A DNA stretch of 64,000 bases from Deltaproteobacteria bacterium (GTDB lineage: Bacteria > Desulfobacterota > Desulfarculia > Adiutricales > Adiutricaceae): NCBI GenBank assembly GCA_031276865.1, contig JAISMF010000020.1, positions 1-64,000 on the forward strand, in the 5' to 3' direction. Below are positions 1 through 7,970 of the stretch, in pieces. The translations under genes were made by a program, and so were the position numbers. Within the stretch, counting starts at the first letter, position 1; every line of letters begins with the position of its first letter. The notes beneath the pieces were generated by a model. The model was not told the origin of the DNA. It made no database searches and saw only the letters and a list, made by a program, of their open reading frames with translations.

Positions 1-117
1 CTCCCATATTTAGTCAAATAAAGGTCCCTTTTTTGATTAAGGGAGTAATATGCTAAATTAAAAGAATGCAATTGTCAAGAATTCCTCCTAAAATCACCAC
101 CAATTACTTGAAGCACC

Positions 118-150
118 CCGCCCGGGCCTTCCGTCTTCGGAGCCGGGCGG
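118..150. other. GC-rich inverted repeat in the left-edge spacer
   Basis: The first 427 bases hold no gene I can support. They start AT-rich and turn into a G-rich stretch near 270-340. At about 118-150 the arms CCGCCCGG and CCGGGCGG can pair. No T-run follows on either strand, so a terminator role is doubtful. Confidence 0.25.
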
Positions 151-427
151 ACGCCTTTCAAGCGTTAAATTTAGTTATTGTAATTAAATATTAAATTTGT
201 ATTTTATTGCGGCGGGGAGGCTGCGGATTCGGGAGGGATGGGGGAAATAGGCGCTTCGTTTCAGCGGAAGATAGGGAGGGGTCGCGGGGGGGGGCTTCGG
301 GAGGGGGGCGCCGAAAAAGGGGGGGACGGGGGAAAACAGGGCGGCGGGACTGGAAAATCCTTTTTAAGCGCCGCCGCGGCGAAGTTTCCCCCGGGGCTTG
401 CGCGCTTTTAAATCCGCTCCGGTTATT

Positions 428-1300
428 TCAGGCGCCGAAGCGCTTGGGAGCGGCGTAGCGGGAGGGAGGCATGTGGAGGCGGGTGAAATTCTGGGCCTGG
501 GCGGGCTCCTCCGGGACTTCCAGCTCCCGGGCCAGCCGCAGCATGGATTCCTTGAGGATTTCCAGGTCCTTGTAATATTCGATGAGCACGATGGGTTTGA
601 GTCCGGCCCGCCTGGTCCGCTCCAGGACGAAGGAGAGCCAGGCCCACTCCCGCTCCTCGGGGTATTCGTGGGTGTCCACCCCCAGGCGTCTGGGCTCGGC
701 GGGGAGGTAGGGTCTGGAGACGTGGATTTCCACCACCTTTTCCAAGGGAAGGCGCTCCAGGTAGTAGAAGGGATCGAATCCCATGTTCACGGCGCTGATG
801 GCGGCGTGGGCCAGATCCAAAACGAGCCCGGCGTTGAATTTTTCTAAAAACTCGGCGATGAAATCCGGGTCGCAGACGAGGTTGTAGAGGCCGGTCGGGT
901 AGAAATTATAGTTCTCCAGGCCCACGGGGCCGTCGTAGGCCGTCCGCAACAGCTTCATATTGCTCTTGGCGCGCTCGCGGATGGCTTTGGCTCCCAGGAT
1001 GGGGGACAGGGGCATGACGCCCTCGTGGCGTCTGGCGGAGGGACCCAGATCGCAGCTGAAAAGGGCGGGCCGAGTCGCCTCGAGGTGGGCCTTGACCGGC
1101 GGAAACTGGTCTTTGAAGTCGTCTTCGACGACGCCGTAGCCCCAGTGGAAGACCCGGGGAATCTCGGGGGGCAGAAAGGAGGGGGGATCGGGGTTCTTGA
1201 CCTCCAGAACGTCGGCCATCCGAATGAGCTCGTTGGTCGTGGGGTTCGACCGATCGAAGAGATGGGACACCGGTAGGCCCAGAAAAGCCGCTCTCGTCAT
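428..1300 (-). CDS. MNIO (DUF692) family multinuclear iron enzyme
   Basis: A 290-residue TIM-barrel protein of the DUF692/MNIO family. Characterised members use two or three iron ions to modify peptides, often on cysteine. Visible family marks are ENYNFY, LDLAHAAISAVNMGFDP, EIHVSRP followed by VDTHEY, and a late IEYYKD, which together supply the His, Asp and Glu metal ligands. The ORF could begin 38 codons earlier, but the ATG at 1300 is preceded by AAGGAGAG and begins the conserved part. Known MNIO enzymes usually sit beside a partner protein and a small Cys-rich precursor; I find neither here. The nearest gene upstream is neuB on the same strand, about 600 bases away. The family call is firm; substrate unknown. 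Confidence 0.75.
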   Translation of the reverse strand: MTRAAFLGLPVSHLFDRSNPTTNELIRMADVLEVKNPDPPSFLPPEIPRVFHWGYGVVEDDFKDQFPPVKAHLEATRPALFSCDLGPSARRHEGVMPLSPILGAKAIRERAKSNMKLLRTAYDGPVGLENYNFYPTGLYNLVCDPDFIAEFLEKFNAGLVLDLAHAAISAVNMGFDPFYYLERLPLEKVVEIHVSRPYLPAEPRRLGVDTHEYPEEREWAWLSFVLERTRRAGLKPIVLIEYYKDLEILKESMLRLARELEVPEEPAQAQNFTRLHMPPSRYAAPKRFGA

Positions 1301-1832
1301 GAATCGCTCTCCTTCGGGTTCAAAAGGAGGGAAAACGTTTCCCGCGCGTCCGTGTTTTCCGCCCCGCCGTCCGGGGGCTCCGCCCCCGGACGGCGGAAGG
1401 GCGCGTGAAATCAAAAACCGTATCGTTCGAGCTTCGGTAAGTCCGTTTCGGGATAAATCCGGCTAATCGTCCCGCTGCTTCGAGGACGGCGTTTTACCCG
1501 AGGCGGGGCTGTTTCAAGTATAGCACAGTTATTTTACGAAACCGTGAAAAAAATTTGTTTGAAAAAATTTCCCCGGGTGCGTTTACGCCCGCTAAAGCTC
1601 CAAGATCCGGATGAAAACCGCGCGGTGCGCTTTCCCTTAAGGATTCATCATCTAGTCTTCTATATGATTTTTGACGCGTTTAAAAAAAACCGATTGAAAG
1701 ATCCCGAGGGAAAACCGCGGAAACGGAGGAAGCCACGCGAGCCGTTAAAGCCCGTAAGACGCCCGCCTCCGACGGTTTCCGGCGGATGAGGCTAAAGATG
1801 GTTTTTGGGGAAAATTTTCAAAATTATTCAAA

Positions 1833-1865
1833 TTCAACCGGACGCCTAATTGAACCGGACGCCTA
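1833..1865. repeat. Two-copy direct repeat in the MNIO-neuB spacer
   Basis: The 16-base units TTCAACCGGACGCCTA (1833-1848) and TTGAACCGGACGCCTA (1850-1865) lie one base apart and differ at one position. They sit just past the 3' end of neuB. The rest of the 1301-1897 spacer shows no supported gene; the small plus-strand ORF at 1544-1789 is basic and low-complexity and is not called. Confidence 0.6.
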
Positions 1866-1897
1866 GCGATTTTTTTTAAAGCCGGACACGGAAAAAT

Positions 1898-2914
1898 TCA
1901 CCTAGGGAAACGGAGATTTTTTTTCAAGATCACTTCGCCTCGCGAAAGATCCTTTCCGGCGGAATACTTGGCGAAATCCTCTCCCGGACTTAAAAGCCCT
2001 CGTCTCCCAGGGCCCGGCCCGACGCGTAAAAAAACAAGGTCGTTCAAGCTTAAGTTCTTTCCCTTTTTTATATCCGCCCCGGCCACGGCGAAGCGGCGGA
2101 TGAGATCCGGCCTCTCGGAGGGAAGCGGAGCCTTAACGGGGCTTCCCCAATAAGGGCCGCTTCTGGGATCCCCTTGGGGGATTTTTTCCCGCCCGGAAAG
2201 CCTCGCCGCCTCGGAGGGGAGGATGCTCATGAAGTTGTCGCCGCCTTTGAGGGTTCTATCGGTCGTGAAGTGCTTCTCCACCGCCAGGGCGGATTCTCCC
2301 AGGGCCATGAGGGCGGCCTCCGTTCCCAGGCTGTGATCGGAGAGGCCCGCCGGAAGGCCGCGTTCGAGCCACGCGGCCATGACCGCGAGGTGGACATCCT
2401 CCGGGGGGCAGGGATACAGGGAGGTGCATTGCAGGAGGGCCAGGGGCGGCGCCTTGAGGAGGGCCAGAGCCTCGTCCACCTCGCTTTGAGCGGAGGCTCC
2501 GGTGGAGAGGATCAGGGGAATTCCCGAAAGCGCGGCGGTTCGGATGAGGGGATGGAAGTCGATGTCCCCGGAGGAAATTTTTATGAAGTCGGCTTTAAAG
2601 TCGCATGCGAGCTCCACCGCCTCCCGGGAGAAGACGCTTACGCCGCATCTAAGGGAAAGATCGTGGGAGAGCTTGATTAAATCCGCGAGAAGTCCGAAGT
2701 CCGTCTCCTCTTTCAGAAGCTCGGAGTAGGCCGGATTGTCCGGGTGGACGAGTTCGGAAACCCGGTAGGCCTGAAACTTCACCGCCCAGGCGCCCGTTTC
2801 GGCGGCGGCCTCCACCATGGAGCGGGCGAGGGCCGGATCGCCTTGGTGGTTTCCCCCTATCTCGAGGATTATCCTCCCCTTTTCGGGGCGGTTCATTTCC
2901 CGCATGGACACCAT
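1898..2914 (-). CDS. NeuB-family sialic acid synthase
   Basis: 338 residues, matching the NeuB/LegI/PseI family that condenses phosphoenolpyruvate with an N-acetylated hexose to make a nonulosonic acid. An N-terminal TIM barrel carries VKFQAYRVSELV, ISSGDI, LSTGAS, LLQCTSLYPCP, LSDHSLG and EKHFTTDR; the His of SDH and of EKH are spaced like the metal ligands of meningococcal NeuB. The last 60 or so residues form a C-terminal SAF (antifreeze-like) domain, with LSLNDLVFLR. ATG codons occur at residues 1, 4 and 7; the first is kept. Neither CMP-nonulosonate cytidylyltransferase nor epimerase lies nearby, so which acid is made cannot be told. In flagellated bacteria these sugars often decorate flagellin, but that link is only an inference here. 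Confidence 0.85.
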   Translation of the reverse strand: MVSMREMNRPEKGRIILEIGGNHQGDPALARSMVEAAAETGAWAVKFQAYRVSELVHPDNPAYSELLKEETDFGLLADLIKLSHDLSLRCGVSVFSREAVELACDFKADFIKISSGDIDFHPLIRTAALSGIPLILSTGASAQSEVDEALALLKAPPLALLQCTSLYPCPPEDVHLAVMAAWLERGLPAGLSDHSLGTEAALMALGESALAVEKHFTTDRTLKGGDNFMSILPSEAARLSGREKIPQGDPRSGPYWGSPVKAPLPSERPDLIRRFAVAGADIKKGKNLSLNDLVFLRVGPGPGRRGLLSPGEDFAKYSAGKDLSRGEVILKKNLRFPR

Positions 2915-2974
2915 GTGTCTTCCGGCCGGAAGCCCTCCGTCTTGACGATTAAAAGCGTCCGGCGCGACGACGGC

Positions 2975-3310
2975 TTAGTAGGCCGAGGTCAGGACTCCTC
3001 CGGAAAAGGTCGCGCGCAGCACGTCGTCCGCCCCGTCTATCATCACTATCTTGTCGTTTTCGGATCCCGGCATGTCCACGAAAAGCCGCAAAACCGAGCG
3101 CTTGAAGGAGAAGGTGTAGAGGTCGTCGCCGGAGACTTTTTCCCGGGAGCTGGGCTCCCCCAGGGCCATGATGAGCTCCGCCGGAGTGGTGCGTCCGATG
3201 GTGACGTTTAAGGTGATGGTGTCCAGATCGGCGGGATAGGGCTCGTAGCAGCCGGCGAATAAACACGCGAAAAGAAGGACCGCGAGGGCGGGGAGGGTTA
3301 TTTGTCTCAT
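2975..3310 (-). CDS. Small lipoprotein, SmpA/BamE-like
   Basis: 111 residues with a short hydrophobic signal and the lipobox LFAGC, so the mature protein would start at Cys21 and be lipid-anchored. The part after the lipobox (TIGRTTPAELIMALGEPSS) resembles the opening helix-turn of SmpA/OmlA-type folds, where a motif close to GMT..EV...LGxPs is typical. The rest is short beta-rich sequence. An AAGGTGG Shine-Dalgarno precedes the ATG. It lies 60 bases upstream of neuB on the same strand and may share its transcript. A true BamE function is not shown; small outer-membrane lipoproteins of this fold are diverse. Confidence 0.6.
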   Translation of the reverse strand: MRQITLPALAVLLFACLFAGCYEPYPADLDTITLNVTIGRTTPAELIMALGEPSSREKVSGDDLYTFSFKRSVLRLFVDMPGSENDKIVMIDGADDVLRATFSGGVLTSAY

Positions 3311-3491
3311 TAAAAGCCACCTTATGAATTTGGAATTTTTTTTTGGCGCGGATTAAGGATCGAAAAAGGCGGCGTCTTTTCCAGGAAGAAAACGGTTCGC
3401 CGGATCTGGTCTTCCAAGCTTTCCAAAGAGCCCGCTCGAGCCCCTCGGGGCCTCCTCCGAAGCCGATAAGGGAGGGCCGACTCCGGGGGGG

Positions 3492-4502
3492 TCAGATCTC
3501 CCTTCGCGCCCGGTCTTCCTTTCCGACTTGATCCTCGTCCGGCGCCAGGCCCTCCTTTTGGGAGCGGCCGAGGTCCTCGTCTTCCATTCTTTTCAAATCG
3601 GAGGAATAGGAGCCGGGGAGGGGATCCATTTTGATGATGATCCCCTCCAGGCGGATGAGCCCCGTGGACCGGTATTCCGGACGGTTGAGGGAGAAGAGGT
3701 AGGATCTCTCCAACAGCAGGGGATGGAGGTGCGTGAGGAGGTTTTTTTTGAAGTTGTCCTGGCTGATGAGGTTTAAAACCGACACCTGGGGCAGGGCGTA
3801 GGGATTGAAGTCGAAAACCGCCGGACTTTTAAATATCCTGGAGGGCGGACAGCGCTCCAAAAGCATGGTCACGTCCAGGGCCTCCTTGGGGACGCAGCCT
3901 AAAAGGAACGTGTTGTGGGAGCGGTAGAACTCCTTGCGGCCCACGGCCCGGATCCATAGTTCGCCTTGGGAGTTTATCTCGATGTTTTTATAATTGCTCC
4001 CGAGCAGCCAGGAGGCGTGGCGCACGTTGTTCTTGATGGCCACGTCCTGGAGGCCCAGGAGCACGTTTCGAGCCGAAAGGCCCGGAGGCCCCTCGTCCCC
4101 CTCGCGGTAAACGCTCGTTTCGGAGCCGGCCCCCTGGGCCAGAAAGCTCCAGAAGCCCTCGGCCAGCCGCTCTTCTTTCGCGAGCTGGCTGTAGAGCTTG
4201 TCCTGCAAAAGGAGCGCGTTGCGGTGGGCCGCGGCCGGATGGGTGAGGAGGTAGTCCTTGCGGTATTTCCGGAAGGACCCCTGGTTTTTTTCCAGATCCA
4301 GGGCCTCGAAGGCCAGATTCAGCTCCACCGCCCTGGCGTTGGCCTTCTCTTTGCGCTTCCCGACGGTGTCGGGATGGAAGGTTTTCAAGAGGCTGCGATA
4401 CATGGTCTTAAGGACCGCGAAGAGCTCCTTTTCGCTCAGCTCGCCCACCAGGGCCGGGGTCAGGCCGAATATTTCAAAGGGGTTGCGGGCCACTTCATCC
4501 AC
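3492..4502 (-). CDS. J-domain protein with unknown C-terminal region
   Basis: 336 residues. Residues 8-75 form a J domain: an IFGL start, a basic helix II and the HPD tripeptide at 43-45 (TFHPDT), so it should stimulate an Hsp70 ATPase. There is no Gly/Phe or zinc-finger region, so it is not a general DnaJ. The C-terminal 250 residues are not recognised; they contain an SRIFKSPAVFDFNPYALP stretch and a charged tail. The start is GTG at 4502, inside the end of surE (8-base overlap), implying translational coupling. A dedicated co-chaperone for one client is a reasonable guess. Confidence 0.7.
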   Translation of the reverse strand: MDEVARNPFEIFGLTPALVGELSEKELFAVLKTMYRSLLKTFHPDTVGKRKEKANARAVELNLAFEALDLEKNQGSFRKYRKDYLLTHPAAAHRNALLLQDKLYSQLAKEERLAEGFWSFLAQGAGSETSVYREGDEGPPGLSARNVLLGLQDVAIKNNVRHASWLLGSNYKNIEINSQGELWIRAVGRKEFYRSHNTFLLGCVPKEALDVTMLLERCPPSRIFKSPAVFDFNPYALPQVSVLNLISQDNFKKNLLTHLHPLLLERSYLFSLNRPEYRSTGLIRLEGIIIKMDPLPGSYSSDLKRMEDEDLGRSQKEGLAPDEDQVGKEDRARREI

Positions 4503-5262
4503 CGGAGGGGGGGCCCGGATCTTTTCCGGAGAGCCTTTGGAGGGTGTCCGGCGAGACTCCCACGGGAACTATGGGGGAGACGGTGACGCGGCCCTGGGTG
4601 TAGTGCCAGACGTCCGTCTCCCGGGGTTCCAGATGATCGTCTTTCCGGCGGTAGCGGACGCACTCCAGGGTGTCTTCGTCTATTCTAACGGTTTCCAGGA
4701 AATCGTAGGGGGTGGCCTCATGGGGTTTCACCCACTTGAAGCCCGGGACCTTTATTTCCGGCGGGATGTTGATGTTTAAGACCACCTCCCGGGGTATCTT
4801 CCAGCCCGGGTAGGCCGAAACGGCCGCGGCCGTGACTTCGCCCACCTTCTCCCAGTCGGGGGGGAGCTCGTTTCCCACCGAGACGGCCAGGGCGGGATAG
4901 CCGGCGCAGGCGGCCTCCAGGGCCGCCCCCACGGTGCCGGAATAGTTTATGTCGTAGGCCAGGTTGGTGTCGTTGTTGACCCCGCTTATCACCAGCTCTA
5001 TGGGCGGGTGGTTGAAGAGGCTTAGGCCCAGGCGGCAGGCGTCCGCGGGCGAGCCGGAGACCGCGTGGGCCTCGGCTCCGGAAAGCAGGGCCGCTCTCTT
5101 GACGGTCATGGTTTTTCGGAGGGTGACGGCGTGGGAGGAGCCGGAACGCTGCTCCGCCGGGGCGCAGACGATCACGTCGTGTCCGGCCGCGGCGAGACCC
5201 AGGTAGGCCGCGTTAATGCCGTCGGCCGACACGCCGTCGTCGTTGGTTAAAAGGATCCGCAA
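4495..5262 (-). CDS. surE: 5'/3'-nucleotidase SurE
   Basis: 255 residues, the normal SurE length. SurE is a metal-dependent phosphatase acting on nucleoside monophosphates and short polyphosphates. The N-terminal metal site is clear in ILLTNDDGVSADGI (Asp8-Asp9), followed by APAEQRSGSSHAVT and the SGVNNDTN loop. The start is TTG, preceded by AGGAGAG; no better ATG is available. The gene overlaps the downstream J-domain gene by 8 bases. The surE-J-protein pairing is not one I know as a standard operon. Confidence 0.92.
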   Translation of the reverse strand: MRILLTNDDGVSADGINAAYLGLAAAGHDVIVCAPAEQRSGSSHAVTLRKTMTVKRAALLSGAEAHAVSGSPADACRLGLSLFNHPPIELVISGVNNDTNLAYDINYSGTVGAALEAACAGYPALAVSVGNELPPDWEKVGEVTAAAVSAYPGWKIPREVVLNINIPPEIKVPGFKWVKPHEATPYDFLETVRIDEDTLECVRYRRKDDHLEPRETDVWHYTQGRVTVSPIVPVGVSPDTLQRLSGKDPGPPSGG

Positions 5263-5317
5263 GGTCTCTCCTATGAGGAAACGATGTCTTTAGGCCCCTT
5301 CGGGCGCGGGTTGATGG

Positions 5318-6007
5318 TTAGTTGGAAACCGGGAGGGCCGCGGAGCCCGCCTCTCCGGCGGCTTCCAGGGGCGGGGTCACCCTGTTTAAAGTTTCTCCCT
5401 CCGGGGCTCCGATCTCTCCCCGCATGAGGAGGCGCAGACGGGGCCGTTCGGGGTCGTTGGAGAGGACCGTCACGGATTTCACATAATTCTGGCCCGCCCA
5501 TTCGCGGTAGAGGTCCACGTTCACCGTCACCTTGCCGCTTTTTCCGGGCGGAATGAATTTATCGAAGCTCACCACCGTGCAGCCGCAGCCCGGCACCACC
5601 TCGTAGATGAGCAGGGCGTCGTCGCCCTCGTTTGTCATGGTGAAATCGTGCGCGATGGTGGTTCCGGCCGGACTGGCGCCGCCGTCGAACTCCATGGCGT
5701 CGAAGCTTATTTTGGGAGCCGTGACGGCCTCCTCCCCTTCAGCCGCCCCCTCCGCCGGGGCGGGGGCGCCGCTTTGAAGCGTTTGGTCCGCCTGGGGGCT
5801 TTCCCCGCTTAAAGCGTTTCCGGCGCCCTTGGGTCCGTCCGGAGCCGGGGCGGCCGGGTCGTCCGGAGCCGGGGCGGCCGAGACGTCCGGAGCCGGGGCG
5901 GCGTCCCCGGCCGCGGCCGAAGGGGCGTCCTGGCCGGAGGCGGGAAGGCTCATCCAGGGGAGGGCCAGGAGAATAACGGTCAGAAGGGGGATCGATAGTT
6001 TTATCAT
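5318..6007 (-). CDS. Exported DUF1573 protein with Ala/Pro/Asp repeats
   Basis: 229 residues. An N-terminal signal peptide (LLTVILLALPWMSLPASGQ) sends it to the periplasm. Residues 27-65 are a low-complexity linker made of near-repeats of APAPDDP type, visible in the DNA as GTCCGGAGCCGGGGCGGC repeats. The C-terminal half is a DUF1573 immunoglobulin-like domain: FDGGASPAGTTIAHDFTMTN, the VPGCGCTVVSF segment with its paired cysteines, and a VTVLSNDPERP strand. The family is common in Bacteroidetes and Desulfobacterota and its function is unknown. It precedes surE with a 55-base gap on the same strand. Confidence 0.75.
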   Translation of the reverse strand: MIKLSIPLLTVILLALPWMSLPASGQDAPSAAAGDAAPAPDVSAAPAPDDPAAPAPDGPKGAGNALSGESPQADQTLQSGAPAPAEGAAEGEEAVTAPKISFDAMEFDGGASPAGTTIAHDFTMTNEGDDALLIYEVVPGCGCTVVSFDKFIPPGKSGKVTVNVDLYREWAGQNYVKSVTVLSNDPERPRLRLLMRGEIGAPEGETLNRVTPPLEAAGEAGSAALPVSN

Positions 6008-6721
6008 GCCTTGCTCGCGAAAACAGCCTTTCTGGAATTGAACGGAAGCCGGAGCTCTCCGGTGTGAGGGAAATTATACACCGATTAGGCGGCGTTTTCA
6101 GCTGAAAAGCGAAAACGCCTATTCGGCGAGCGTCTCCCCGGCGAGGCTTGGTCCTTCGGCGCCCTGAAACGCCGCCGGAGGCGCGGGGGGCGATGATGGG
6201 GGGGCTTTTTCTCCGATGCCAAGTGAGCCTCCCCGGGGCGAATTGGCGGTGGATGTTGATATGGTCTATATTTTAATATAATTTTAAAAATTTTTATTAT
6301 TTTAAGCGTAATAATTAAAGACAATTTTCTAAATAATGAAATTATTTCAAATTAAATCCACCCGAGGCTGAAAAGCTGATGAAACAGGTGAAAATCCGCC
6401 GCCGTCTTCGCCGGATTTTAGCTAAAGCTTTCCCGGGCGGTTTGTTCATTCCAAGCGGGAGAAAGCCGCCGAAGAACGAAAAAAGCCCCGGGTTCCGCGG
6501 GGCGCGGGTTTTTCAGCCGTTTCCGGATCTTGGCCAGGGAAAGCGGCGCCAGGTCGGGGAGCCTTGTTTAAGGGGCGGATTTTGAATTGGACGGTTCCTG
6601 GCGGCGGGAGGGCGGGGCCGCGAAGGAGAGGGCGGCGGCGGAGACGGGCCGCGCTCGATGCGCGAGGGCCGCCGAGGCGCTCCGGCCGGAGGGGTCGGCG
6701 CTTTGAGGGGCGAAAGGCGGG
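6008..6721. other. Spacer without a supported gene
   Basis: Composition changes sharply: 6240-6370 is AT-rich, while 6380-6720 is GC-rich. The ORFs listed here (6085-6324, 6379-6585, 6568-6810) are Arg/Pro-rich or low-complexity and have no recognisable domain. I see no terminator. Confidence 0.4.
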
Positions 6722-7921
6722 TTAGTAATCCAAGAGGGAGGAAAGATCGTCGTCGTCGTCTCCGAAATCATCGTCTTCGTCGTCATCCTCTTCCGCGGCG
6801 TCGGATTCACCGGCGCCTTCCTCGTCGGCGCTTTTTTCCTCGTCTTCTCGTTTTTCGTCCTCCGTCGGTTTCGCGGCCAGTCCCTCGACTTCCGAGTAAA
6901 CGGACGCGATTTTATTCAGGAGAGACTGGCCGTCGCCGGACTCGGCGGTCCAGGACGATATAAGCGACATCAAAGCGGAGGCGCCGCCCAGACGGTAAAA
7001 TCCGGAAAGATACGCCGAAACGGCTCCGGCCTCGCGCTCCGAGGCTCCCGGAAGATCCATGAAAAAGGAGTCGTTCACGCTGATGACGGAGTTGGGCTGA
7101 AGTTTCACAAAGCGAAGCTCTCCGGCGGGGAAAAAGGCCGTCTCCCCCTTGGAGTTGCGTAAGGACAATCCGGCCGGGGAGCACAGAAAACACGCGTCCG
7201 GCGAGTTGGATTCGGATTTGTCGTACAGGAGGACCGCGGCGGACGGGTCCGCCCCCGGCGCCAGCCTTCCCGCCGCGTTCTCCAAAGCGGCGGACGGGAT
7301 GTTCGGGGAGACGAACAAACTGGACATGTAAAAGAGCCTCTCCTTTACTTTCGCGAGTCGCGCTTCGTCCGCTGGATCGTCTTTAATGGAGGGGGCGTCT
7401 TTTACGGAAGTCGGGGCGGAGGCGCCGGTTCCGGCGTCGGCGCTTCGTTTCGTTTTCGTCTTTTTCTTGACGAACCTGGGATCGATGGGGTATTGGGGGT
7501 TTAGTTGGGGGAAAAAACCTCCGGCCGCGTACCCGTCTTTCACGGTTTTGATGATAAAGGCGAGTCGCTCCGCCCGTTCGGGATCCAGGCGGTTGAAATT
7601 GAACACGTGTTTTTCGTTTATAAACAGGGCGTTTAATTTCGTCTCAATCGATTCTATGCCGCTGAACGCGAAATGAAACGGCTCCATGCCATTGCTTTTG
7701 CCGTGAACGCCTATATCGGTTATCATGAGGCTCGCTTTGCAGTTTTTCAAAAGAGTGTCGTCATAGAGAAAGTCCACGTCTTGAACGTCTTCGTAAGCCG
7801 CGTACGATTTTATCGCGTTGGAAAGCTCTTTTAGCGGTATGGTTGGCCATAAAAAGATCCGAGGAGAGTTTAGAAGCCCGCCGCCGTACTGATTAAACAC
7901 GCCGTCGATTATATAATTCAT
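6722..7921 (-). CDS. Protein with two PH-like domains and an acidic tail
   Basis: 399 residues, no close named relative recognised. It seems to hold two copies of a PH-like domain of the type whose hallmark is a short strand pair of form D-x(4-8)-K-x-x-(L/F)-x-(L/I)-T/S-x-x-G. Copy 1, residues 50-130: DDTLLKNCKASLMITDIG. Copy 2, residues 225-310: LLYDKSESNSPDACFLCSPA. A Lys/Thr-rich linker lies between them. The last 50 residues are extremely acidic and end in LSSLLDY. There is no signal peptide or membrane segment, so it is probably cytosolic. It lies 49 bases downstream of the next gene, which has a third copy of the domain, so the two likely form an operon. A good GAGG site precedes the ATG. 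Function unknown. Confidence 0.6.
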   Translation of the reverse strand: MNYIIDGVFNQYGGGLLNSPRIFLWPTIPLKELSNAIKSYAAYEDVQDVDFLYDDTLLKNCKASLMITDIGVHGKSNGMEPFHFAFSGIESIETKLNALFINEKHVFNFNRLDPERAERLAFIIKTVKDGYAAGGFFPQLNPQYPIDPRFVKKKTKTKRSADAGTGASAPTSVKDAPSIKDDPADEARLAKVKERLFYMSSLFVSPNIPSAALENAAGRLAPGADPSAAVLLYDKSESNSPDACFLCSPAGLSLRNSKGETAFFPAGELRFVKLQPNSVISVNDSFFMDLPGASEREAGAVSAYLSGFYRLGGASALMSLISSWTAESGDGQSLLNKIASVYSEVEGLAAKPTEDEKREDEEKSADEEGAGESDAAEEDDDEDDDFGDDDDDLSSLLDY

Positions 7922-7970
7922 TGTTATTTTCCTCGTGAAAAATGTCGCGCGGTTTTCATTTTTGATTGAT

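Noticed and set aside
1898-2914. GGDN in place of the usual GPDH in the sialic acid synthase as an active-site loss
   Set aside because: The two metal-binding His residues appear to be those of SDH and EKH, 21 positions apart as in known NeuB, and both are present.
3461-3468. GCCGATAA as a sigma-28 -10 element
   Set aside because: No TAAA lies at the correct distance, and the adjacent genes read in the opposite direction.
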